Part shown: piece by piece, positions 44,674 to 54,792 of the stretch
Numbering within the stretch: position 1 is the first letter of the stretch
How the letters are laid out: each line of letters starts with the position of its first letter
NCBI GenBank assembly: GCA_020746835.1
Contig: JAGPNK010000017.1
Location: 62,001 to 126,000, forward strand
Reading direction: 5' to 3'
Length of the DNA stretch: 64,000 nt
Source: Stachybotrys elegans
Taxonomy: Eukaryota > Ascomycota > Sordariomycetes > Hypocreales > Stachybotryaceae
The notes under the pieces: model-generated
What the model saw: the letters and a program-made list of their open reading frames with translations, nothing else
Database searches by the model: none
Told to the model about the DNA's origin: nothing
Translations under genes and position numbers: made by a program

Positions 44674-45528
44674 CTAATTCACTAGAAAGGAAAGTACAGT
44701 CTCAAGAAATTGTTCTTTGCCATCGATGAAGCAAACATGGCCGGCGTTCTTGATAACGACAAGATCCAGCTGTTTCGGCTTTCCGGCAGCTGCGAAGCCC
44801 TGTTGAACCTCTTCTCTCATCTTGTCCATTGCCTGCGGGAGGTTGGCATCCTTCTCCCCGACAACGAAGAGGGCATCGTCCACGCCCCCAGCTACCTTTT
44901 CGTAAAGAGGATGCAAGTCGAATGACGAGCTGCGAAGGGCGTGACAGCACGTCTCAAACCCGTCGATGGTGGTGCTCAGCATGATGCTGCGCATGCGCTC
45001 CGCTTCGTCCTTGTTGGCGGCGATGAAGTCGTTGCCAAACCAGCGCTCCATGGTCTCTTGCACGGCCTTTTCCATGGTGCGGGATTGTCTCACCGCTGCG
45101 ACCCGCGGGCCAAAGGCATCTTCGACGCCAGCATTGACAGGTGAGCTTGCGATGGTGTCGCAGACGACGAATTTGCTGACGATGCCAGGGTATCGGGTGA
45201 CAAAGTAGAAGCCCTCAGCTGCGCCCATAGATACGCCGACCCAGGCGTGTAGCTTGGTAATCTTGAGTGCCTTTAGCAGCTCGCTCACGTCGTCGGCCAT
45301 AGAATCGAACGTGGTGTCGAGCGCAGGTGGCGCAGACGATCCGCCATGGCCAGGCTGGTCGTATCGCAAGGTCCGGAAGCCTTTTTGATTGATGGCAGGG
45401 ACTACATGATCCCATACTTGGAGGGGCGCACATAGGGGATTCGACAGCAGGACGATGGGGGCATCGGTGGGCGCTGCGTCCAAGGCGTAGGACAGCTTTC
45501 GCGAATCCGGGAGGATGATGGAGGGCAT
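44674..45528 (-). CDS. alpha/beta hydrolase, 3-oxoadipate enol-lactonase-like
   Basis: An intronless 284-residue hydrolase. The triad is visible: Ser100 in WVGVSMGAAEG (GxSxG), Asp227 in VVGEKDANLP and His264 in NAGHVCFIDG; the oxyanion region is SNPLCAPLQVWD and the strand before it is RTLRYDQPGHGGSS. This arrangement is typical of PcaD-like enol-lactonases and related esterases. Assignment to the beta-ketoadipate pathway is not supported by neighbours. The start MPSII is chosen because the fold begins there; an upstream ATG adds 72 residues of non-conserved sequence. Confidence 0.88.
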   Translation of the reverse strand: MPSIILPDSRKLSYALDAAPTDAPIVLLSNPLCAPLQVWDHVVPAINQKGFRTLRYDQPGHGGSSAPPALDTTFDSMADDVSELLKALKITKLHAWVGVSMGAAEGFYFVTRYPGIVSKFVVCDTIASSPVNAGVEDAFGPRVAAVRQSRTMEKAVQETMERWFGNDFIAANKDEAERMRSIMLSTTIDGFETCCHALRSSSFDLHPLYEKVAGGVDDALFVVGEKDANLPQAMDKMREEVQQGFAAAGKPKQLDLVVIKNAGHVCFIDGKEQFLETVLSFLVN

Positions 45529-46247
45529 GGCGGTTATTCTGATACTACGGATGCGCTGTTGCAAGAATGGTGGCTGTTGATGTGTGACGGATAGATGAGA
45601 TGGATAGGTAGATGAAGCGATGGAGCTCGCCGACGGAAAGCAATGATGGAATATCTCGGCACCCCGCACTTTGAACCTTACATACAGAGTACGTATGTGT
45701 AGTAATGCGGGCTTGTTGACACAGCCAAGCAATGAAGCCACCACTGTCCGGTTACTACTCTATATCCCCATCTGTTGATGAGCACCTCATTGCTGTCGAT
45801 ACTCGATAGCGACCCCGGAACCGAACCACGGACCCTGCCCTATCTTGACGCGTAGCTTGGATCCTTCACTCTGCCTTGCATCAGCAGCCACATCTAACCC
45901 ATGGATGCTGCTGCTGTCGCCAATCTGCACGTGGCGCCCCGTCAGCCAGAGGCTTGTCGCCCTTCATGACGCATTACGATTGTGGCTGGGCCGTCTGGCT
46001 CCCATGATTGGTTTGGGCTGCCAAGTCGCCACACACACTCCGGTCGATCACCACCCAAGGATGGGTCAAATCAAGGAAGATACGCCAGGTGTGCGTCTTC
46101 TTAATGATGCAATCCGCGAAGCGCAGCGGAATAAAGAGCTGGCCCAAGACGTAGACTCGGCATCAGGCTCACCAGAATCCGAACCAGACCATTTACCAGT
46201 AATTCTATAATTTTTATCCAACGCTGGCCGTGGCTCTAATACCCAAC
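45529..46247. other. divergent interval with a possible uORF
   Basis: This region separates the enol-lactonase-like gene (minus) from the lipase-like gene (plus). A 49-codon open frame, 46061-46210, starts MGQIKEDTPGVRLLND and ends 37 bp before the next start codon. It has coding-like composition and could be an upstream ORF or a tiny separate gene. Confidence 0.3.
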
Positions 46248-48121
46248 ATGTCCCGAGTTTTGCTTCTGTGTTTCATCCATGGGTTCAAGGTACAGATTTG
46301 CCGGTCGCATTCTTCAGCCCTCCCGTTAACACGACCCCAGGGAACCGACAACACTTTTCACGAATTCCCTCAAGTAAATCCACCTACTGAACGCTCTTCG
46401 GCTTGTCTAATTCTTGCAGGACCTGAAAGAGGCCGTCGGCAAGCAGATTCCCGACCACCATGTCGAGTCCATTGTCTACCCCAAGTACGAGACCAAGGGC
46501 GAGCTGCCTATGGCTTCCGCCGCCTTTCTAGAATGGTGCGCTTCTCAGGTCCATCTGTTGGCAGGGTGCTGATGGAAGCAGGCTCAAGGAGAGGGTGATT
46601 GAGACGCGAAAGGCTCACTTTGACAACCCGTGGCCGCCTCATGACAACAAAGTCGGTGTTGTACTTGTTGCTCACTCCATGGGGTGAGTTCTTCGCTGGA
46701 ATGCCTATGCGATGCCTGTCCCTCGGCTAACATTATTTAGAGGATTTGTCGCTGCCGATGCTCTTTTTCTCGCCCTCGAAGAAAGCGCGTCGAACCCCTC
46801 GGCCGATGGTAACATGTTCCCTCTGATACAGGGCATACTGGCATTTGACACGCCCTACAACGGCCTCTCCAGAGCCATGTTTGTCTACGGTGCCTTTTCC
46901 AACTACCAAAAGGTCAATGGCGTCTTCAACGCCATGACGGCTTTGTCGGCGGCCGCACCCGCGACACTCTCACGGCTCAGCGGACGAAGCGCGACCGCTG
47001 CTGTGCCGACACAACGAACAGTAACGGCGAGCAGCTCCAAATGGAGTGCATGGCAGCTTCTTGCGGTGCGTACTGGCACGGTCGGCGCCATTGCCGCTGG
47101 TGGCGTGGCCGCATACCGACATCGCGAGGCCATAATGCAAGGAGTGCAGAGTCTGAGAGGCCTGAATCGCGAATCCATCACCGAAGGATACCGGCAAGGG
47201 CTGGACACGATCGGTCAAGGCCTGGCCTACATCAACCGCGGCAACGTTGGCAAGTCGTTTGCCTGGCTCTCGGATCACTTCACGTTTGTAGGAGCCCTGC
47301 TGAAGCCGCAGGAGCTTTGCCGACGTCTGGACCGGCTCGAGGCAGTCAAGGGTGTCGGCATCCACGACTTCTACTGCTCCCTCGGGGTGAATGGGTACTG
47401 GAGCGGCGGGTACTTTGTGCCCGAGAGGACGTTCTGCGCTGTCCCAGAGACGGAAGAATCCGCCAATCGCCTCTTCTCTCGTCTCGTCATGGGCGACGCC
47501 GAAGATGAAGTCCAGGCCCACATGAGCCTCTTCAAGCCCAAGCAGCACAAGGGCTACGGCGCCATGGTCGACAAGTCTGCGGAGCTCGTGCAAACGTGGT
47601 TCCTTGACGAATCCAAGGCCGTCGATGATGCTCGTTTCAAGGAGAAGACGGCAGAGGAGGCGGCTGAGGATACCAACATTGAGCAAGCTGTCGACGGGGA
47701 GGCCGAAAACATCGAGAAGCAGGCCGAAGCGACCGGAACCGAGACGCCAGAGGGCGACGAGAAATTGCCCGAGGGCTCTCCGATTGACATTGCCGCCGCG
47801 GCATCCATGGTTCCGCTGCCGGAGGACGAGGGCGTCGCAGGCGTGGTGGATGCCGACGACCCTGAGCTGAGGAAGACTTACACGCAGTATCTGATGCAAG
47901 TGGCTCAACAAGCTGGGACCGGCGTCAAGGGGTGGTGGCCTACCAAGGCGCCGCAGGTGCCGACCATGCCAACCATGCCGACCATGCCCAATCTCCCCTC
48001 ATCGGTCTCCTCCTTGACAAATGTATCGATTCCGGGCGCAGGCTTCTTTGGTAAGAAGAAGGACGCAGGGAATACTTCACCGGCGACTGAGAAGCTGGAG
48101 ACGGAGAAGAAGGAAGCATGA
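46248..48121 (+). CDS. lipase-like alpha/beta hydrolase (DUF676 type)
   Basis: Five exons (46248-46289, 46341-46373, 46420-46535, 46582-46683, 46741-48121) give 557 residues. Splicing gives MSRVLLLCFIHGFKGTDNTF (oxyanion loop), then FLEWLKERVIE, and VVLVAHSMGGFVAAD with the GxSxG nucleophile Ser. The next segment GILAFDTPYNGLS fits the family. Residues beyond about 330 are acidic and low-complexity, with PTMPTMPTMP and a final Lys/Glu-rich tail. No signal peptide is present. DUF676-like proteins include putative serine esterases; the substrate is unknown. It converges on the next gene with a 246-bp gap. Confidence 0.88.
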
Positions 48122-48367
48122 CGGCCATGACGCAGGGCAACGCGAACATGATTATGGAACAAGTTGTTTTTTAAAGCGGTGTATTGGTGATTTAGACGTT
48201 CTGATTATTCAAGAGTAGGAAAATAACTACAATGCTGTCTTCGTAACGACATCAAGTTTGAACGCATCGCGCGTGGGATATTCAACAAGAGACAAAGGAA
48301 AGCCACACTGGACAGTAGAGGAACCAGCCCCATTCACACACCTCATAAGCGTAAAGCCGGCCTCAGT

Positions 48368-49570
48368 CTAAGAGAGGCGGTAGACGACATCCTTGCTGAA
48401 ATACCTCGTAATGTCATTGTCGTGGCCGCAGTGCTGGCATCGGTGCAGGACCTTTGCGCCGGCGTGGCCGGGGCCGTAGTGCTCGTCGGTCATGGGCTTC
48501 ACGGGCCCGCCGCTGCCGTTCTCCGAGTTGCCCATGGGGCTGCCGTCGTAGCCCCGGGCCGGCTGGTCGGCAAGCTTGCGGCCCGTCTGGTAGGCGTTGC
48601 CGTTGTGGTCGCCGGCCGAGTAGCCGTTGGAGGGGTAGTAGTACTCGTCGACGGGCTGGGCGTGGTACGTGTTGGCCATGGCGTTCATCGTCTTGGGCCA
48701 CGTCTGGGAGGGCTTCTGGGGCTGCGGGCTGAAGGGCTGCTGCTCGGCGCCGTCGTAGGTGGGCGAGCCAAAGGTGCCGCGGCCGTTGCTGGCCATGCCG
48801 GCCTTGCCGTTGACCGTGGCAGATCTCTGGACGCCGTAGTCGTTGTACTGGTTGTACTGGTCGGCGGCCTGGGAGTGGCCGTTTACAGCACCGTTGGTGG
48901 CGCCGTTTGTGGCCCCGTTGGAGGCGCCGTTGGATGGGTAGCTGAGGCCGGCGGCCTTGTACTCTGCCTCGTAGTCGGTGGGCTGGGACAAGTGAGAGAC
49001 GGCCATGCTGGTGGCTCGGGCCGCCTCGTCGTCAACGAGCTGAGGCTGGCCTCGGTTGACGTTGCCCACGGGACCGTCAAACTGGTCAGTGTGCTTGCCA
49101 GTAATGGTTCCGTTGCGGCCTAGGCCGTTGGTGTCGGCAGCGCCGTTAGACTCAAGAGTGGTCTGACCATTGGCCGTTGGACTGGCCAGGCCTCTCTCCT
49201 TCCTGCCGACGTCGCCCCAGTACGGGTGCTGGGCGCCATCCTTTGAGAAGGCTCCGTTCTGGTTGCCGGCGATTCTCGAGTCAGGGCTGGGGACGAACTC
49301 GTCGTCATTCTGCACCGGCGAGGTGGGCTTGTCGGCGACGGGGGGAGCGTGGGTATACTCGTCCGACTCGTCGCCCTCGGTCAGGTTTCCGTCCTTGGTC
49401 TTGGACATGTCCTTGGGCATGGTAGACTCCCAGGTGTTGGTGCGGGTGGTTCGCGGGATGTCGACGGTGGACTCGGGGTATGCGCCGGGAGCGACCGTCT
49501 TTCGGCGCTGCGAGCCATGGCTGTGCTTGTCGCCGCTGAGGGCCTCCTTGATCTTGGTTCCCAAGCCCAT
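48368..49570 (-). CDS. Asn/Gly-rich hypothetical protein with C-terminal CxxC tail
   Basis: An intronless 400-residue protein that I do not recognise. It is largely disordered: Asn/Gly repeats (NGASNGATNGATNGAVNG), Gln/Tyr patches (QYNQYNDYG) and many Pro. The start MGLGTKIKEALSGDKH is helical and amphipathic-looking, and MG could be N-myristoylated. The last 24 residues form a compact module CQHCGHDNDITRYFSKDVVYRLS with a possible zinc-binding CxxC. Conservation of start and tail around a variable middle is my inference. The high GC of this gene produces long antisense frames, which are not genes. Confidence 0.75.
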   Translation of the reverse strand: MGLGTKIKEALSGDKHSHGSQRRKTVAPGAYPESTVDIPRTTRTNTWESTMPKDMSKTKDGNLTEGDESDEYTHAPPVADKPTSPVQNDDEFVPSPDSRIAGNQNGAFSKDGAQHPYWGDVGRKERGLASPTANGQTTLESNGAADTNGLGRNGTITGKHTDQFDGPVGNVNRGQPQLVDDEAARATSMAVSHLSQPTDYEAEYKAAGLSYPSNGASNGATNGATNGAVNGHSQAADQYNQYNDYGVQRSATVNGKAGMASNGRGTFGSPTYDGAEQQPFSPQPQKPSQTWPKTMNAMANTYHAQPVDEYYYPSNGYSAGDHNGNAYQTGRKLADQPARGYDGSPMGNSENGSGGPVKPMTDEHYGPGHAGAKVLHRCQHCGHDNDITRYFSKDVVYRLS

Positions 49571-50148
49571 GATGGGTGTGTGAGTTGCAAATGAAGCGTG
49601 ATGCGTGATGCGTGTCTGCTTGTAAGGGTTACTTTGTGCGTAGACTGGTTAACTGGCAACCTCGGCGCGGGAGACGAGACTCTGGCTTTATTGTCCTCTC
49701 AGCATCTGTATGCAACCCGAAACTTGGAATCCCAGGGTCTCGAGTGACATCAGAATCCAGGGTCTTGGAGCATTGGCCAATGAGCCAGCCAACGGTTCCA
49801 CGGCGGCGCCGATCCATACTGTGTCAGTCCAGCTCTTGGGCCTCTGTGGGGAAGGATGACGTTGGGGGTCTCGCTCAGTCTCCCTCTGTCTGTGGCACTT
49901 TTCCGTCTTGAGAGCGTCATTGCAGGGATCGTGGCCAAGTTCTTTAGCACATCCACACCACATCCTGCTCTGTCAAGGAAGGGCTCGGGCGATGAGTCAA
50001 ACGAGGAAGAAAGCTTGGCAAGACTGCAACAGGCGAGGTTGGCGCACCTTATTTACCGCTAAGAATAGAAATCATGAACCTGAACTGCACAACGGCTAGC
50101 CATACCTCCCAGCTGGACGGTGGATCTATCCATATCTATCTCTATCAT
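49571..50148. other. gene-less interval
   Basis: 578 bp between two minus-strand genes. No gene is visible. It should include the promoter of the Asn/Gly-rich gene. Confidence 0.4.
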
Positions 50149-51269
50149 CTAGTTTAAACACTGGTAATGCCACTGATTCAACACTCTGCATGTGCCCTCG
50201 GCGCAACAAGTCGGGCCTGACCAGTTTTGCCCCCCGCACTGTCCCCAGAGAGGCGCGCAGCCCGTCGGCTGAGGAGTTCCCGGTTGCGTGGTCGTGGCAG
50301 GCTGCGAGGTGGTGGTCGTAGGCCGGGGCGAAGGACCTCCGCCCGTGATGCCGAACCACTGGAGGTCCTGGTCCTCGACGGCGGGGACGACGTGGCCGAC
50401 GCCCTGGGCCGTGATGCCGATCAGCTTGGTGCCGTCGCCGTAGATCATCTGCGTGTATCCGGCGCGGGGCGTGTTGGTCACATTGCGCGAGAAGGACACG
50501 CCCTGGACGGCCGACCACTGCTTGAGCTGCTCGCCCAGGTTGCGCCAGTGCACAAACGTGTCGGACAGCCCGTGGTAGGTCATCAGCCGGGGGTACGCTC
50601 CGGTGTAGCCGGGGTACATGGCGCGGGCCTGTGCTGCCCACTGCTCGGCCGACTTGATGTTGTTCCCGTTGGCGCACGTCGGGTTCGCCGAGCCGGGGCT
50701 CGATCCGGGAGAGCCCGCGAGGCATCCGGCCGAGACGCCCGAGTAGCACGTGGCGGCGGCAAAGGTGTCCGGGTAGGTGGCCATCATGACGTTGGTCATC
50801 ATGCACCCGGAGCTGGTGCCCGTGACAAAGACACGCGAGGCGTCGGCGTTGTATGTCGTCTTGGCCCAGTTGACCATGGTGTTGAGGCCCTGGCTGTGGC
50901 CGCCGCCGTTTCGCGTCAGCGTCCGGGTCGTCGCCACGTCCCAGCAGTTGGAGTCCTGCACCGAGCTGGGGAATAGCACCAGGAAGCCGTACTGCTCGGC
51001 GAGCTGTCCATAGCGAGTCGACTGAGCGTAACCAGGACCAGAGCCGCCGCAAGGATGAAGCTGAGGGGTTAGTGCATACAAGAATACACTCCGCAGGGTG
51101 GGACACGTACGGCAAGAATCACAGCCGGCCTCGAAGCAACATTGTTGGGAATGTAGGCATGGAGCGTCAGGCCGCCGGGGTTCGTTCCCCAATTGCTAAT
51201 CTGCTGCAGGGCCGCGTCGGCGCCAGAGAGGAGCAGCGACACGGCTGCGAATGCACTCGTCAGCCTCAT
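50149..51269 (-). CDS. CE1 acetyl xylan/feruloyl-type esterase with CBM1
   Basis: Two exons (51269-51111, 51060-50149) give 356 residues. A signal peptide ([19 protein letters not shown]) precedes a CE1 esterase: [15 protein letters not shown] (created by splicing), [11 protein letters not shown], the nucleophile in [16 protein letters not shown], Asp in [10 protein letters not shown] and His in [12 protein letters not shown] Thr/Pro linker ([17 protein letters not shown]) leads to a C-terminal fungal cellulose-binding module CBM1 ([15 protein letters not shown]...WHYQCL). It removes acetyl or feruloyl groups from xylan outside the cell while tethered to cellulose. A TTTATAAA box at 51332-51339 lies about 65 bp upstream. 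Confidence 0.95.
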
Positions 51270-51801
51270 GGTAGGACAGTAATGAGAACGGCGATGAGCC
51301 GTCGAGCCAAGACTTGGACGATCCGTGGCATTTTATAAATCTGGCGTGAGATTTGGCAATCTAAACCGCGTGTTCCAAGTGAATCAGCAATATCAGATGA
51401 ATGGTACCCTAACCAGAAGAGGCACCTCGGAGCCAAGTGAAAAAGGCACGGAATTGTCGATATTTTTCCAATTGGAGCGGTATTTGAGCCGCGAGCCAAG
51501 GAAAAACAGGGGATGCTGTGGGTTGGGAGTTGGGGAAATGGAGATATAGGCATGATAAGATTGAGGATTGGGGTTGAGGATCCACGGTAGCTCAACGTAA
51601 ACTTGGCTCTTCTATGCCAGTTACGATGCTGCTGTTAATGATGAAAGGTGTCGGATGTCTCTAGAGGTCCTGCAAGCCGAAATAGCACCGCCCTCCATGA
51701 TCAACCAGCGTGTCTCCAGTTACCATGATTGGACAATGGGCGATGTGTGCCCAATCCGGGGTCATTCAAGACGAATATATTATCTCTCCTGTCCATGCCT
51801 A
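51270..51801. promoter_or_regulatory. CE1 gene promoter and convergence region
   Basis: 532 bp upstream of the CE1 esterase gene. TTTATAAA at 51332-51339 is the probable TATA box. No coding region is supported. Confidence 0.45.
51332..51339 (-). promoter_or_regulatory. TATA box of the CE1 esterase gene
   Basis: TTTATAAA, self-complementary, about 63-70 bp before the ATG at 51269. Confidence 0.5.
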
Positions 51802-53750
51802 TCATGCCAATGTTCCGTAGTCGTTTGCAGCCTCGCCCAAGAGCGCCTGTCGCTGGTCTGTCTCCTTTTCCAGTCTATGCTCTTCAAACGCCTTGCCTCT
51901 GATTGCCACAAAGATGGTCAGAACAAGCCCGACAAGCGCTCCTACCAAACCCAGCGCTCCATTCACGGGGGTCGGGTTGCCGCGCAGAGGACCATGTGTC
52001 AAAGCATCGAGCCCGGACTGGACCAAGTTGACCAGGCCAGAGACGCACGTCAATGTACCGTATATGCGGCCAAAGGTGGCGAAGCCGAATACCTTGGTGC
52101 TGTAGTCCCTGCAAGCCGTCAGCACGGTTCCAGCATGACTTTCTGTCTGTGTATCTGGGTTCTACTTACGAGATGGCTGAGTAGTACAGTGGCCGAAAGA
52201 CGACAAAGACAATGACGGTGGCATATCCTGCCCAGAGGTAGGGCAGGCAGTTGAGCACACCAATGGCAATGATGCAGACGGTAAGCACACCAAACGTAAG
52301 CGGCACGCTGAGGTTGTTGAGAAGAAGTCCAATAAACGGAGTCGATGCCACGCCACCTGCGTACGTTAATGCCAGTCCTTAGCAAACTCGGAGGGGGTGT
52401 TACCAATTGGGAGAGCAACGTCGAAAAAGTCATTGATGATGCTTGCCTGGTCGACAGATCCGAGCATGTAGGTGTACTGGGCGCGGATGGTGGCAATAAA
52501 GTAATTCATCCTCAGCATCTGCAGTATGGTGAGCAGCAGGATGAGGATGAACCACGGGGTGAGCATCTGCCGATGGGCCGGGACGCCGTGCAGCACACCC
52601 CATACGACACTCGTCTCCTGCCTCTCCTCCTCGAGCTTGACGCGCTCGTCGCGCTGCTCAGCGTCGCCGGCCAGGGTCTCGAGCTGGTCGAGCTTGGACA
52701 TGCGGCGCTGCTCGCGGATGCTGCGCCTCCGAGTGACTTCGCGGGCGTCGGCAATGTCCTCGTCCGACTCGTGTATGTCGCGCGTGCCGTCGACGGCCTT
52801 TTCGATCTTGCGCTCCAGCTCCGGCATGGTGTGGTAGGCGTGGGCGGGCATGTAGGCCATCTCGGCGACTAGGATGAGGACCGGCACGGCCGTGTAGCCG
52901 AAGAAGAACTTGTCGAGGGAGAAGGCGCCGTCTGTGGCCTCGTAGGCCATGCGGTAGAAGAGGAAGACGGCGGCGGAGGCGTCAAAGGACCCCGTGATGA
53001 GGGCGACGATGAGGCCCGAGTATTTGGGAAAGGCATTGGCGAGCTGGAAGCTGGGCACGAAGATGAAGGTGCCGCCCAAGGCGAGGAAGAAATTGCCGAC
53101 GAGATAGCCGTCGAACTCGTCAATGGCAAAGGAGGATGCCAGGAGGATGCAGCCCACGACGAGAAAGGCACAGGCGGCGATCCAGCAGGTCCGCCGGCCG
53201 TAGCGATCGAGACAGGCGCCGGCAAAGAGAGACGAGACGTTGCAGGTAATGGATGCCACGATGAAGAAGAGGTTCAATCGCATGTCCTGCTCGACGCAGG
53301 GCAAGCGGGAGGTATCCTCGCTGTGGGGGCAGAGGTCATGGTAGACGCCCTCGGCGATGAGGACGGGCTTGAGCGCTGCGAAGCCGAAGACGATGCCCGA
53401 CGCCAACCAGCAGGCAACGACTCCCGTTGCTATCTGGGCTGCAAGAAGTCAGGGTCCTCATGTTCCGGGAAATGGCGGCGGCGTGTCGGCAACGTACCGT
53501 ATCGGAGTGCATTGGACGTCTTGTATGCGGCGATGCGCGGCTCCGCGGGGATCTCGACGGGCGCAAAGTCGATCTGGCGCCACTCGGACTTGTTGTCTGC
53601 GGCCGAGGACCACGGCTGCAACGGGTTGACGAGGGTGTCGGCGTCGGCGTCGCTGGGCGACCGAGCCAGCAGCGACTGGGAGCTGGCGTCGGGGGTGGCC
53701 GGGCCCTCGTAGTCGAAGCCCTCCGAGGTGACGTGCTGGGCGAGGGACAT
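51802..53750 (-). CDS. FMP42-like MFS membrane protein
   Basis: Four exons (53750-53498, 53438-52404, 52356-52170, 52108-51802) give 593 residues. After an acidic N-terminus of about 85 residues the first helix is rebuilt by splicing as RYAQIATGVVACWLASGIVFGF. A conserved block LDRYGRRTCWIAACAF and a long charged central loop (about residues 280-350) separate two six-helix halves. The layout matches yeast FMP42/YMR221C-like transporters, poorly known membrane proteins often placed at vacuole or mitochondria. The substrate is unknown. Confidence 0.87.
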
Positions 53751-54792
53751 GTCAGAATGCCAAATGAATAAAGGGAGGGTGAGGTGAAGGAGAAGAAGTT
53801 GGGAGAAGGAGGAGGGGAATACACGAGTCGGGCAGACCACCGGGCTGGAGGGGGGAGAACCTGGAGGTGCATGGCTTGAAGATGGCCTGCCTGCCACGAG
53901 GAGCACCGTCGGGGCCGGTGTGCGTGAATGGGTGCGATGGGGAGGATACACGGCGATCTTGATGGTACGAGAATCTTCTGTTGACGTAAAGAGTCCGTCA
54001 TTCATGGGCCGGCGGGGGCTGCAGGGGATCGATGCCGATAGATACAGACAAGATGGGATGTGTATTTTTTCTCTCTCTCCCTCTCTACCCTCTTCCTACT
54101 TATATGTCTTTTCTACAGACCCTCTCTAAAGACTGACAATGCTGGTGTAGATGGCCTGTCGGTGAGTGGCATGTATCATCGGAGATGGATGCTGGTATTG
54201 GCGGGGCGATGGAGCGCGTCGATGGGGAATGTCCCCGGCTGCATCGTGCGGCTGAAGGAGGTTTCTGTCGATTACGAGGCCGTCCAAGAGCCATCAAGAG
54301 CGAATTGTGAGCATGGTTCAATTCTTTGTCTTGTCAACTCGTCAGACTCGAGTTGTTGATCGTGTTCTTATAAGCGGACAGCAACGGCATCGGTTCTTGA
54401 CCAAGCAGTAAAACTCGGCCGTCTCTGCAATGAACAGTAGGTCGTGTTTCACCCCGCACAGAGTCTAGAACCGTCTGCTTCCCATGCACGCCTGTTTGTT
54501 TGTGGAAGGTCAGTGAATGCACAGCACCGCGGAAGCATTGTCCCGGTCAACATGCACAACATGTCGAAACGGATACCAATTGGGACTACGCTGCTGCACC
54601 TCGACCGGCTCGTCGCTACGCATCGGCGATGATCCGGCAATTAGACAAGGGATAACAGTCAAGCAAGTTGTATTCACTAGTATTACCCAACCCTCGACGC
54701 CATATATACACCAACCCATCCATCCAACCCATCCATCCAACCCATCCATCCATCCATCCATCCATCATCACCTAAGATCCGTCATTCGAAGC
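53751..54792. other. gene-less interval with CCAT microsatellite
   Basis: About 1 kb. A pyrimidine-rich leader for the MFS gene is near 53760-53900. A (CATC)n-type microsatellite lies at 54714-54768. No gene is seen. Confidence 0.45.
54714..54768. repeat. CATC/CCAT microsatellite
   Basis: Imperfect tandem repeats of CCATCCAAC and then (CATC)n run directly ahead of the copper amine oxidase stop codon. Confidence 0.85.

Noticed and set aside
46970..47911. Minus-strand frame of 313 codons opposite the lipase-like gene
   Set aside because: Leu/His/Arg-rich translation without any motif; the sense strand has HSMGG and correct splicing.
48422..49123. Long plus-strand frame antisense to the Asn/Gly-rich gene
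   Set aside because: Gly/Val/Ala-rich translation typical of the antisense of a GC-rich gene; the minus-strand frame has the better start and a structured tail.
50227..50976. Plus-strand frame of 249 codons antisense to the CE1 esterase
   Set aside because: Arg/Gly/Val-rich shadow of a GC-rich gene.
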